A stretch of 64,000 nucleotides of DNA from Gammaproteobacteria bacterium (GTDB taxonomy: Bacteria; Gemmatimonadota; Gemmatimonadetes; Longimicrobiales; Gaopeijiaceae). Shown piece after piece: positions 44,784-53,483 of this stretch. Below the pieces are notes generated by a model. The model saw only the letters and a list, made by a program, of their open reading frames with translations, ran no database searches and had not been told where the DNA came from. The position numbers and the translations under genes were made by a program. The DNA is taken from assembly GCA_028820325.1 (NCBI GenBank), contig JAPPJO010000075.1, forward strand, positions 1 through 64,000. The letters are read 5' to 3'. Position 1 is the stretch's first letter; the number at the start of each line of letters is the position of its first letter.

Positions 44784-46034
44784 CTAGCCGCCGACCAGTC
44801 GGTTGTACTGCCGCAGGATTTCCCGCAGCCGGTCGTGCGGGAGTGCGTGGATGGTCCAGTCGTTGGCGCCGGTCATGGTCTCGCCCGCCACCAGCGCGTT
44901 GATCACCGCCTCCTCGGTGCCTTCCACCGTCGCGCGGAAGATGCCGTCCAGGCGCCCGTTGGGCAGCATGACCAGCGGGACCTCCCCTTCGCCGGCGACG
45001 GTCGCCTCGCGATTCGCGGTCGAGAACGCCATGAAGATGTCGCCCGACCCCCCGGTGGACACGCTGCCGTTGCGCGCCAGACCCAGCGAGATGCGGCGCG
45101 ACACGCGCTTGAGCTGGTTGGGCAGCAGCGGCGCATCGGTGGCCACAACCACGATGATCGACCCGTCGCGGTTGGCGGGCGGCGGCTCGGCGGGCGAGTC
45201 TCGGCCCCCCTCCGGCGCCGGCCTTTCCGGCAGCAGGTCGGGGATCTCCCGGCCCACCGGCACCCCGGCAACCCGCAGGAGGTCGCGCGAGCCGTAGTTG
45301 CACTGCACCAGCACGCCCACGGTGTAGGTGGCGTCACCGACTTCCACGACCCGCGACGCCGTTCCGATTCCGGCCTTGAACCTGTGGCAGCGCATCCCGG
45401 TGCCGCCCCCGACGTTGCCCTCCACCACGGGCCCGCCCGTCGCCGACTCCATGGCCGCGATCGCGTCCGCCTCGGTCACGTGCTGGCCGCGGATGTCGTT
45501 CAGCGTCCCGTCCCAGGTCTCGGCCACCACCGGAAGCGCGTTGAGCCACGCCCCGTTCCCCGTCTCCACGCTCTTCGCCGCCCCGTAGCGGATGACCGCG
45601 TGGTGCACGATCCCGACGCTCAGGGTGTTGGTGATCATCAGGGGGGTGTCCATCATGCCCCGGTCCTCCACCCAGGTGGTGCCGGTCATCTCGCCGTCCC
45701 CGTTGAGCGAGAACCACGCCGCGAACACGGGCGCCGGGTCGTCGTTGCCGCGGGGCCAGATCGCCGTTACGCCCGTGCGCACCGGCCCCTCCCCCACCAC
45801 CAGCGGGCCGCTCCCGCGGACGATGGTGGTGTGCCCCACCGTGACCCCGGGCACGTCCGTAATCGCGTTCAGCGGACCGGGGGTGCCGTCGAACGGAACC
45901 CCGAGATCGCGCGCCCGCGGCCTGTCCGCGTCCTGGGCCGCAGCCTGCCCGGCAGCCACCAGCAGCGCCGCCGCGCCGAAAAGCGTTGGCAGACCGCCCC
46001 CGATTACGCGCCGAATTCCAGTCTCCAATCTCAT
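44784..46034 (-). CDS. P1-family aminopeptidase (DmpA/BapA-like), exported
   Basis: A 416-residue self-processing peptidase of the Ntn-like DmpA fold, with a signal peptide ending AAGQAAAQ. The N-terminal part has ITDVPGVTVGH and the processing nucleophile is Ser292 in DGSIIVVVATDAPL, the same motif as in DmpA. Such enzymes release N-terminal amino acids, D-amino acids or beta-peptide residues. GGAGGTGA precedes the ATG at 46034. Periplasmic breakdown of short peptides is the likely role, near other exported hydrolases. Confidence 0.92.
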   Translation of the reverse strand: MRLETGIRRVIGGGLPTLFGAAALLVAAGQAAAQDADRPRARDLGVPFDGTPGPLNAITDVPGVTVGHTTIVRGSGPLVVGEGPVRTGVTAIWPRGNDDPAPVFAAWFSLNGDGEMTGTTWVEDRGMMDTPLMITNTLSVGIVHHAVIRYGAAKSVETGNGAWLNALPVVAETWDGTLNDIRGQHVTEADAIAAMESATGGPVVEGNVGGGTGMRCHRFKAGIGTASRVVEVGDATYTVGVLVQCNYGSRDLLRVAGVPVGREIPDLLPERPAPEGGRDSPAEPPPANRDGSIIVVVATDAPLLPNQLKRVSRRISLGLARNGSVSTGGSGDIFMAFSTANREATVAGEGEVPLVMLPNGRLDGIFRATVEGTEEAVINALVAGETMTGANDWTIHALPHDRLREILRQYNRLVGG

Positions 46035-46079
46035 CGGTTCACCTCCGATCTGTTCTCGCTCTGCCCTCCGAAATCGATC

Positions 46080-46406
46080 CTACGGCGCGTTGGGGTTGGG
46101 AGCCATCGACACCAGGAGAATCAGCCGTTCCTTGCTTCCGTTGCTCACCCCATGGGGCTCATCCGGCGCAGACCACGCCAGTCCTCCCGCCGCCAGCCGG
46201 CGCGTCTCGGCACCGATCGTAACGAGCGCCTCGCCCTCGATCACATAGTAGAACTTGGTGGCCCCGGCATGCGCATGGACCTTCTGCTCCTGCCCCGGTT
46301 CGAGACAGTAGATGTCGCAGAACATCTGCGGCGTCTCGAAGAGATTGACCTTCTGCATCTTCTCATGTGAGAAGCGCGGCGCCTCTCCGGTGTGGACAAA
46401 GGACAT
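46080..46406 (-). CDS. Cupin-domain protein
   Basis: A 108-residue single-domain cupin. The metal-binding motif is visible as VHAHAGATKFYYVIEGEA and the second motif includes WSAPDEPHGVSNGS. Small cupins bind a metal and may act as isomerases, lyases or sensors; no substrate is evident. I chose ATG 46406; the frame extends to 46529 but that part is not cupin-like. A cluster of DnaA-box-like sequences overlaps its start region. Confidence 0.82.
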   Translation of the reverse strand: MSFVHTGEAPRFSHEKMQKVNLFETPQMFCDIYCLEPGQEQKVHAHAGATKFYYVIEGEALVTIGAETRRLAAGGLAWSAPDEPHGVSNGSKERLILLVSMAPNPNAP

Positions 46407-46441
46407 ATTTTCGGGCCCGTAGTGGATAATTCTGTGGATAA
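46391..46441. promoter_or_regulatory. Cluster of three DnaA-box-like sites
   Basis: TGTGGATAA (46433-46441) is the exact complement of the DnaA box TTATCCACA. AGTGGATAA (46421-46429) and TGTGGACAA (46391-46399) each differ at one base. Three sites in 51 bp on one strand, between the divergent cupin and cyclophilin genes, suggest binding of DnaA as a regulator or titration site; no AT-rich unwinding region or dnaA gene is seen, so an origin is unlikely. Confidence 0.4.
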
Positions 46442-46663
46442 ACCGGGCTGGGAGGGCATCGGAGCGCCAGCCTCCACCGTAGCCGACGGGGGAGTCCACG
46501 GGCAAGGGCAACGTTGCGCGAACTCGCACGAGTTCCGCGCCAGGGCTATCTTCGGCCCTCGGCGGAAGGGTCCGTCCCGCGTCCGTTCATCATGGAAGCC
46601 TTGAATCCGGGGATGGACCGACCTCCCGAGCAACACGCGATGACCACCGCATGGGGAAGGAAC

Positions 46664-47359
46664 ATGACCTACGTTACGGCCTTGACCGCGCGCATCAGGC
46701 TGAGCGCTCCGATCCTGGCGCTGACGCTCCTTTTGGGATGCGCCGGCGACGCAAGCGAAGAAACGGAGGGACCCGACGTGAGCAATCCGCTGATGAGACC
46801 GGCTGAACTCGCCGAAACCGCGCCCGACACCTACCGCGCCCGCTTCCAGACGAATGAAGGTGTGTTTGTGGTCGAGGTGAACCGCGCGTGGGCCCCCAAC
46901 GGCGCCGATCGCTTCTACGTACTGGTCAAGAACGGGTACTTCGACGACGCCCGCTTCTTCCGGGTGATCGAGGGCTTCATGGCCCAGTTCGGCATGCACG
47001 CGGATCCGTACGTCACGAACGCCTGGCGCAACCATCCCATTCCCGACGACCCGGTAACACAGAGCAACCTGCGGGGCTACCTCAGCTTTGCGGCCACCTC
47101 GCTGCCCAACTCGCGCACCACCCAGGTGTTCATCAACCTGGTGGACAACACCAACCTGGACGGGATGGGATTCGCGCCCGTCGGGCAGGTGGTCGAGGGG
47201 ATGGACGTCGTGGACAACATCTACTCCGGTTACGGAGAAGCTGCCCCGATGGGCAACGGGCCGCTCCAGCAGAACATCTCGGCCAGCGGCAACGCCTACC
47301 TGACCGAGAACTTCCCCGAACTCGACTACGTGGAGCAGGCCACCATCGTCGGGGGATAG
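46664..47359 (+). CDS. Cyclophilin-type peptidyl-prolyl isomerase, lipoprotein
   Basis: A 231-residue protein with leader ending LLLGC (lipobox), so it should sit in the periplasm anchored to a membrane. The cyclophilin domain (about 60-225) has VFVVEVNRAWAPNGADRF, the DARFFRVIEGFMAQFG segment with the catalytic Arg-Phe region, and VGQVVEGMDVVD. It would catalyse proline isomerisation in exported proteins. ATG 46664 follows GGGGAAGGA; earlier in-frame starts lack this. Confidence 0.9.
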   Translation: MTYVTALTARIRLSAPILALTLLLGCAGDASEETEGPDVSNPLMRPAELAETAPDTYRARFQTNEGVFVVEVNRAWAPNGADRFYVLVKNGYFDDARFFRVIEGFMAQFGMHADPYVTNAWRNHPIPDDPVTQSNLRGYLSFAATSLPNSRTTQVFINLVDNTNLDGMGFAPVGQVVEGMDVVDNIYSGYGEAAPMGNGPLQQNISASGNAYLTENFPELDYVEQATIVGG

Positions 47360-47380
47360 CGGCGGCTCGGACGCACCCTT

Positions 47381-47409
47381 TTGACACCCGGAAACCCGGA
47401 CCGTAGTCT
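47381..47409 (+). promoter_or_regulatory. Candidate sigma-70-type promoter of the SusC/SusD operon
   Basis: TTGACA (47381-47386) and TAGTCT (47404-47409) are separated by exactly 17 bases. The -35 element is perfect and the -10 keeps the two most important positions (TAnnnT). It would place the transcript start near 47416, about 190 bases before the SusC start codon. Confidence 0.45.
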
Positions 47410-47606
47410 GTCCGTTGGGCAGAAGTCCGGGTGTGCCCTGGACCTCGGCCCGTTTCCATTGAGGATGCAGCGGCGCCGCGGCGCGTTGGCGCCGGCGGGC
47501 TCCCCCCGGGGCATGCGGAGTTCATCCGGATGAGCAGCATCATCGTGCGGCGGAGGATGACGATATGGAGTATCTGCCACGGAACCCCCACAGGAGGACA
47601 CGCACC

Positions 47607-50471
47607 ATGCAATCACCCTGGCGAACCACGCTGCTGGCCGCGGGTGTGCTGGCTCTCTTCCTCGCGCCCCCACTCGAGGCGCAGGAAAACGGCCGCATCA
47701 CCGGGGTCGTAACCGAATCCGGTTCGGGCGGGCCGGTCTCCGAGGCGCAGGTCTACCTTCCGGACCAGGCACTCGGCGGCCTCTCCCGCGCCAACGGGCG
47801 GTATCTCATCATCAACGTTCCGCCGGGCACCTACACCGTGCGCGCCGAGCGCATCGGCCTCGGCTCCGCCGAGCAGGAGGTGACGGTCGGCGCGGGTGAG
47901 ACCGTCACCGCCGACTTCGTGCTCGAGGAACTCGCCCTGGGTCTCGACGAGATCGTGGTCACCGGTACCGCCGGGGCAGCCCGCCGGCGCGAGATCGGCA
48001 ACTCCATCGCGCAGATCAACGTCACCGAGCTGCCCGACAAGCCCGTCCAGATGGTGGACCTGCTCCAGGGCGCGGCGCCGGGTCTCGACCTGAGCGCCAC
48101 CGGGGGGGAGCTGGGCGTCGCGCCCGCCATCCGCCTGCGGGGCAACTCCAGCGTCTCCATGAGCAACAACCCCATCATCTACATCGACGGGGTGCGCATG
48201 CGCAGCGAGCCGCTGGCGCACGTGGCGGCTCCGGACCACCGCGGCATCCGCGGGTCCAACACCTCGAAGACGCCGCTCAACTCGATCAACCCCAACGACA
48301 TCGAGCGCATCGAGATCATCAAAGGGTCGGCGGCAACCACGCTGTACGGCACCGAGGCGTCCGCCGGCGTCATCCAGATCTTCACCAAGCGCGGATCCGT
48401 GGGGGCGCCCCAATGGACGATGGAGAGCCAGCAGGGCGCGGTGTGGAGCCGCAAGTTCGGCAACTATCCGGACTCCCCCTTCCCCTACCTGCGCATGGAG
48501 CCCTTTCTCAAGACGGGCCACAACCAGCACTACATGACATCGGTGCGCGGCGGGCTGGATAACCTGCAGTACTTCGTCTCGGGTTCCTTCTCCGACCAGG
48601 AGGGTTACCTGCCCAACGAGTTCAGCAGCGAGTGGATCACGCGCGGAAACTTCACCTTCACGCCGCTTCCCAACTTCCAGATCCAGTGGAACACATCGTA
48701 CTCCACCGAGTCCGCCCAGCAGCTCTCCCAGAGCAACGCGCAGGGGCTGGGCCACAACGTGTACCGGGGCAAGGCCAACTACTTCACCGACGACTCTCCC
48801 GACGTGATCGCGGCCAGCGTGCTCGCTTTCGATATCCGCCATACCATCGACCGCTTCACCACGGGCGGCACCTTCACCTACACGCCGATCGCGGATCTTA
48901 CCAATCGTTTCACCCTGGGGTACGACTGGCTGCAGCAGGACTCGCGCAACCTGCGCCCCTTCGGCTTCCGCTTCCGTCCCCGGGGCGCGCTGCTCAACCA
49001 CCACTGGCAGAACCGCCTCATCACCTTCGACTACGTCGGCACCTACAGCTTCAACCTGATGGACGGGATCCGCTCCAACTTCTCCTGGGGCGGCCAGGCG
49101 GTTGGCGACGATGAACACACCGTCGAGGCCTGGGGCGAGGGCTTCCCGGGCGCCGAGGAGCCCACGGTCAACTCCGCCGCCGAGACTCAGGGATTCGAGA
49201 CGCGGCAGAAGGTCTGGAACGCTGGCTTCTTCTTCCAGAACGTCTTCGACATCAACAACAAGTACTTCATCACCGGCGGCGTCCGCGTCGACGGCAACAG
49301 CGCCTTTGGCGAGGGCTTCGGCCTGCAGGTCTATCCGAAGGTCAGCGCCTCCTGGGTCCTCTCCGACGAGGAATTCTGGAATCCCGGGATGGGCTCGCTG
49401 AAGCTGCGCGCCGCCTGGGGGAGGTCGGGACGCGCGCCGGGCGCGTTCGATGCAGTGCGCACCTGGGAGGCCGCGGGCCTGAACGACCGGCCCGCCTTCC
49501 TGCCCCAGAACCTGGGCAATCCGGATCTGGGTCCCGAGGTCACCACCGAGCTGGAAGGGGGGTTCGACGCCTCCTTCGTCGACGATCGGGTGGCGATCGA
49601 CTTCACCTATTATTACCAGCGGACCACCGATGCGCTCTTCGCGGTGCTGCAGGTCCCGTCCAACGGCTTCCAGTCGAGCCAGCTTCAGAACATCGGGGAG
49701 TTGAAGAACGAGGGCTTCGAGGTGTCGATCAACACCACGCCCTACCGGAGCGCCAACTACGAGTTGAACCTCGGACTCAACATCTCCACCAACAAATCCG
49801 AAGTGCTCGACCTGGGCGGCGCGCAGGCGTTCCATGCCAGCCAGGGAACCTGGATCATCGAGGGGGAGCCGGTTCCGGTGGTGCGTGACGACTACGTCTC
49901 CAATCCCGACGAGATCGCGGACCCGATCCGCGAGCGGAACCACATCTACGGCCCCAACTTCCCGACCCACAACATCGGTCCCAGCACGAGCCTGCGTCTC
50001 CCGGGCGGGATTTACATCTCGGCGGCTGGCGAGTTCAAGGGCGGCCACTTCCTGCGCGACTCCAACGTGCACCCGGGCGGCATCAGCCGCGGCGGCAAGA
50101 TGCCCCTCTGCTGGCCCTACTACGAGGACAAGGCCAACAACACCAACATCACGCTCCTGGACAGCACCCCTGCGCTCTGGCGGGCCCGCTGCACGCCGAG
50201 TCTGATCGACTCCGGCTACCTCACCTGGGACGCCGACTTCTTCCGGCTGCGCAGCCTGAGCGCCCAGGTGCCGGTGGACTTCGCGTTCCCGGACCGCATC
50301 AGCAGCGCGCTGCTGACGCTCGCGCTCAACAACTCCTATACCTGGAAGAGGATGCCCTATCTCGATCCCGAGATGCGCGGTAACCAGGGAGGAGTGGACC
50401 TCGGGCAGGCCATCGCGGCCCGCAACCCGACTCCCATCAGCTTCCGGGCCTCGCTCCGGATCCAGTTCTAG
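47607..50471 (+). CDS. SusC/RagA-family TonB-dependent outer-membrane receptor
   Basis: A 954-residue outer-membrane transporter. A signal peptide ends EAQ; residues ~25-110 are a carboxypeptidase-regulatory-like (Ig-like) domain (GRITGVVTESGSG), then a TonB-box region and plug domain (GLDEIVVTGTAG, and the RLRGNSSVSMSNNPIIYIDG segment), then a beta-barrel ending in the aromatic residue Phe. ATG 47607 follows AGGAGG (47592-47597). It works with the SusD-like lipoprotein 14 bases downstream, which captures nutrients at the surface. The substrate (glycan, peptide or other) is not shown by sequence. Confidence 0.95.
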   Translation: MQSPWRTTLLAAGVLALFLAPPLEAQENGRITGVVTESGSGGPVSEAQVYLPDQALGGLSRANGRYLIINVPPGTYTVRAERIGLGSAEQEVTVGAGETVTADFVLEELALGLDEIVVTGTAGAARRREIGNSIAQINVTELPDKPVQMVDLLQGAAPGLDLSATGGELGVAPAIRLRGNSSVSMSNNPIIYIDGVRMRSEPLAHVAAPDHRGIRGSNTSKTPLNSINPNDIERIEIIKGSAATTLYGTEASAGVIQIFTKRGSVGAPQWTMESQQGAVWSRKFGNYPDSPFPYLRMEPFLKTGHNQHYMTSVRGGLDNLQYFVSGSFSDQEGYLPNEFSSEWITRGNFTFTPLPNFQIQWNTSYSTESAQQLSQSNAQGLGHNVYRGKANYFTDDSPDVIAASVLAFDIRHTIDRFTTGGTFTYTPIADLTNRFTLGYDWLQQDSRNLRPFGFRFRPRGALLNHHWQNRLITFDYVGTYSFNLMDGIRSNFSWGGQAVGDDEHTVEAWGEGFPGAEEPTVNSAAETQGFETRQKVWNAGFFFQNVFDINNKYFITGGVRVDGNSAFGEGFGLQVYPKVSASWVLSDEEFWNPGMGSLKLRAAWGRSGRAPGAFDAVRTWEAAGLNDRPAFLPQNLGNPDLGPEVTTELEGGFDASFVDDRVAIDFTYYYQRTTDALFAVLQVPSNGFQSSQLQNIGELKNEGFEVSINTTPYRSANYELNLGLNISTNKSEVLDLGGAQAFHASQGTWIIEGEPVPVVRDDYVSNPDEIADPIRERNHIYGPNFPTHNIGPSTSLRLPGGIYISAAGEFKGGHFLRDSNVHPGGISRGGKMPLCWPYYEDKANNTNITLLDSTPALWRARCTPSLIDSGYLTWDADFFRLRSLSAQVPVDFAFPDRISSALLTLALNNSYTWKRMPYLDPEMRGNQGGVDLGQAIAARNPTPISFRASLRIQF

Positions 50472-50484
50472 AGGAGGGCGGACG

Positions 50485-51807
50485 ATGACCACGACCAACA
50501 GACGACTGACGGCTGGCGCCCTCCTCCTGGTGGCGTTTGCGGGCGCTTGCGAAGTGACCAATCCCGGCCCGGTGCAGGACAAGTTCCTCGACGACGAAAC
50601 CTCGCACGCGGCGCTGGTTCGCGGGGCCGAGCGCATGGTGCTCGAGACCGCGAACTTCGTCTTCTACACCAACTCCATCATCACGCGCGTGCTCTTCCCC
50701 GGGGGCGATACCAACTCCCACAGCCCGCGCATTCAGGGAGGCTCGCTCCCGCCCGAGGACGTGAACGGAGACTGGAACAACGTGCAGCAGGCGCTCTTCA
50801 TCGCGAAGAGCGCACTGGAGAGGGGTGTGACGGGTGAAAACCTGGCCCAGGCGCACATCTGGGCCGGCTACACCTACCGGATTCTGGGCGAGAACTGGTG
50901 CCAGTGGCTGGAGGCCGCAGGCGCACCCCAGCCCCCCAGCGCGGCTCTCGACAACGCGGAGCAGCACTTCACGTCGGCACTGGGCGCCGCTGCCAATTCC
51001 ACGCAGAGCAACGCGGCTTACGCAGGGCGCGCGCAGGTCCGGGTGGCCAAGGGCGACTGGGGAGGCGCCCTGAGCGATGCCGCCCAGGTACCTCCCAACT
51101 TCGTGTTCGCGGTGCAACCCGATCCGAATTTCTTCAACACGCGCAGCCGGGTCGGATGGGCCAACGCAGATGAGCCCTACCGGCAGTTCACGCTCCTCTT
51201 CACCTTCTTCGGTGAACAGGCCCCGTCCAATATCCGCTCGCTGCTGCCGCTCGAGGCCAGCGATCTTCCCGTCACCATCCCCGGCACCGGCTATTACGCG
51301 GAATCCGGGGATCCCCGGGTGGCGTGGCACCGGATCCCCGACCAGCCCTTCGCCAACGCTTCGTTGCAGGGCTTCGGCCAAGTGCCGTGGAGCAACTTCA
51401 CCTGGCTGGATCCGGAGACTCCGATCCACCTCGGCACCGGGACGGAGATGCTTCTGTACCGGGCTGAGGGAATGCTGCGCGACGGCAACTACGCGGGGGG
51501 CATGGAGCTCATCAACCAGGTGCGCTCGATGTACATCAGCGACAACACCGGGGAGCCGCTGGCGCCCTGGGACGCCATGAGCCTGGAGGCGGCGTGGACG
51601 GCGCTGAAGACCGAGCGCATGATCGAGGGGCTGCTCGAGGGCCGCCGTCTGGTCGACCTGCGCCGGTGGGCTGCGGACGGTTCACCGGGCGAGGCTCCCT
51701 TCCCGCCGTGGGAGGAGCTGTCTCCCCTCTTCGCGGAAGCCCCGACGGCGACCTGCTTCCCCATCGCCGAGAACGAGGTGAACCGCAACCCGAACCTGGG
51801 CGGGTGA
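50485..51807 (+). CDS. SusD/RagB-family nutrient-binding lipoprotein
   Basis: A 440-residue surface lipoprotein (leader ending FAGAC). It has the TPR-like helical repeats of the SusD fold: ALVRGAERMVLETAN, AHIWAGYTYRILGENW, and the closing RSMYISDNTGEP and ERMIEGLLEGRRLVDLRRW segments typical of RagB/SusD. It forms the lid over the SusC channel and binds the ligand. It is cotranscribed with susC-like. Confidence 0.93.
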   Translation: MTTTNRRLTAGALLLVAFAGACEVTNPGPVQDKFLDDETSHAALVRGAERMVLETANFVFYTNSIITRVLFPGGDTNSHSPRIQGGSLPPEDVNGDWNNVQQALFIAKSALERGVTGENLAQAHIWAGYTYRILGENWCQWLEAAGAPQPPSAALDNAEQHFTSALGAAANSTQSNAAYAGRAQVRVAKGDWGGALSDAAQVPPNFVFAVQPDPNFFNTRSRVGWANADEPYRQFTLLFTFFGEQAPSNIRSLLPLEASDLPVTIPGTGYYAESGDPRVAWHRIPDQPFANASLQGFGQVPWSNFTWLDPETPIHLGTGTEMLLYRAEGMLRDGNYAGGMELINQVRSMYISDNTGEPLAPWDAMSLEAAWTALKTERMIEGLLEGRRLVDLRRWAADGSPGEAPFPPWEELSPLFAEAPTATCFPIAENEVNRNPNLGG

Positions 51808-51998
51808 GCGAACGCGGAGAACGACTCGGATGTCAATGAGGAAGGACCGCTCCCCGTACGCCGGCGACGGCACGCGGAGGACCGGGGTGGGGCTCGAATG
51901 AGACCACCGCGGCGCGGCTCCCGGCTGATGGTGCCGGGAGCCTGCGCTGGTTATTATGCATGGTTGGCATGGACTGACTCCCTCTGGAGGGCCGGACG

Positions 51999-53423
51999 AT
52001 GAACTTCATCACGGGCAAGCACATCCCGCGACGGACATTCCTGCGCGGGGCCGCGGGCGTGGCGGTTGGACTGCCGCTTCTGGACGCCATGGTTCCGGCG
52101 GGCGGCCGCTGGAGGGAGGTGATGGCGGCGGTCGACAAGACGCGTCTGGTCGGCATCGAGATGGTGCACGGCGCGGCGGGCTCCAACGACTGGGGCGCGA
52201 CCCAGCACCTGTGGTCGCCGGCGCAGATCGGCCGGAACTTCGACCTGAGCACCAGCGCCCTGAGTTCCCTCGAGCCGTACCGCGACTACCTCACCATCGT
52301 GTCCAACACGGACTGCCAGATGGCGGAGGCGTTCCAGCCCAAGGAGATCGGGGGCGACCACTTCCGCACCAGCGCCGTCTACCTGACCCAGGCGCACCCG
52401 AGGCAGACCGAGGGCTCGGACGTGTACATCGGCACGTCGATGGACCAGTTGTACGCCCAGCGCTTCGGCCAGGACACCCCGATTCCGTCGATGCAGCTCT
52501 GCATCGAGAACGTGGACCAGTCGGGCGGCTGCGCGTACGGCTACACCTGCGTGTACACCGACTCCATCAGCTGGGCCTCCCCCACCGAGCCGCTCCCCGT
52601 CATCCGCGATCCGCGGGTGGCTTTCGACCAGCTCTTCGGGGCCGGCAGCACCCCGGAGGATCGTGTGGCGCGCCGGCGTGAGAACCGGAGCATCCTGGAC
52701 TGGGTGGCCGCACGGGCCGCGCGCCTCAAGACGGAACTGGGGCTGGAGGACCGGGCCCGCCTCGACCGCTACATGGACAACATCCGCGAGCTCGAGCGGC
52801 GCATCGAGATGACCGAGGCGCAGAACCGGAGCGGCGAGGCGCGAGAACTGCCAGAGGCCCCGGCCGGGGTGCCGGATTCCTTCCGCGAGCACGTCGAGCA
52901 GATGTGGGACGTGCAGGCGCTCGCGTTCCAGTCCGACATGACGCGCGTCTTCTCGTTCAAGATGGGGCGCGACTCCTCGGCTCGGGTCTTCCCCGAAAGC
53001 GGCACCGACAAGCCCTTCCACCCGGCCTCGCACCACGGCGGCAACCCGGAGGCGGTGTCGGAGTTCAACCTCATCAACCGCTACCACGTGAGCACGCTTC
53101 CCTACTTCCTGGAGAAGCTGAAGGGCATCGAGGAGGGCGACTCGAACCTGCTCGACAAGAGCATGATCCTCTACGGATCGGCGATGGGCGACCCCAACCT
53201 GCACAACCACAAGCGGGTGCCCTTCATCGCGCTGGGCGGGGCCAACGGACGGCTGGAGGGTGGCCTGCACCTGAAGGCGCCGGACGGAACCCCGCTGGCC
53301 AACGCAATGCTCACCCTGCTGCACGCGCTCGGCCTCGACGACATGGACGGCTTCGGCAACAGCACCGGGGAATTCGCCCTGTCCATGCCGACCTCGATGG
53401 TGGAGCAGGCCAGCGGCAGCTGA
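51999..53423 (+). CDS. DUF1552-domain protein, Tat-exported
   Basis: A 474-residue secreted protein. The Tat signal is RRTFLRG followed by a hydrophobic stretch. The rest matches DUF1552: KTRLVGIEMVHGAAG early, DNIRELERRIEMTEAQN in the middle, FHPASHHGGNP and a SMILYGSAMGD segment. The fold resembles alkaline-phosphatase-like (sulfatase-type) proteins, but a clear catalytic residue is not evident. It is commonly encoded beside DUF1592 proteins, as here (58999), and the ankyrin gene follows 60 bases later. Confidence 0.9.
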   Translation: MNFITGKHIPRRTFLRGAAGVAVGLPLLDAMVPAGGRWREVMAAVDKTRLVGIEMVHGAAGSNDWGATQHLWSPAQIGRNFDLSTSALSSLEPYRDYLTIVSNTDCQMAEAFQPKEIGGDHFRTSAVYLTQAHPRQTEGSDVYIGTSMDQLYAQRFGQDTPIPSMQLCIENVDQSGGCAYGYTCVYTDSISWASPTEPLPVIRDPRVAFDQLFGAGSTPEDRVARRRENRSILDWVAARAARLKTELGLEDRARLDRYMDNIRELERRIEMTEAQNRSGEARELPEAPAGVPDSFREHVEQMWDVQALAFQSDMTRVFSFKMGRDSSARVFPESGTDKPFHPASHHGGNPEAVSEFNLINRYHVSTLPYFLEKLKGIEEGDSNLLDKSMILYGSAMGDPNLHNHKRVPFIALGGANGRLEGGLHLKAPDGTPLANAMLTLLHALGLDDMDGFGNSTGEFALSMPTSMVEQASGS

Positions 53424-53483
53424 CGAACTCGGATCGGCCCCTCGCCCGCGGGGGGCCGCATCCAGGAAATAGCCGGAGGCGAG

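Noticed and set aside
47613..50636. A 1,007-codon open frame on the minus strand
   Set aside because: It lies exactly opposite the SusC gene, has no start signal or domain, and is compositionally a shadow.
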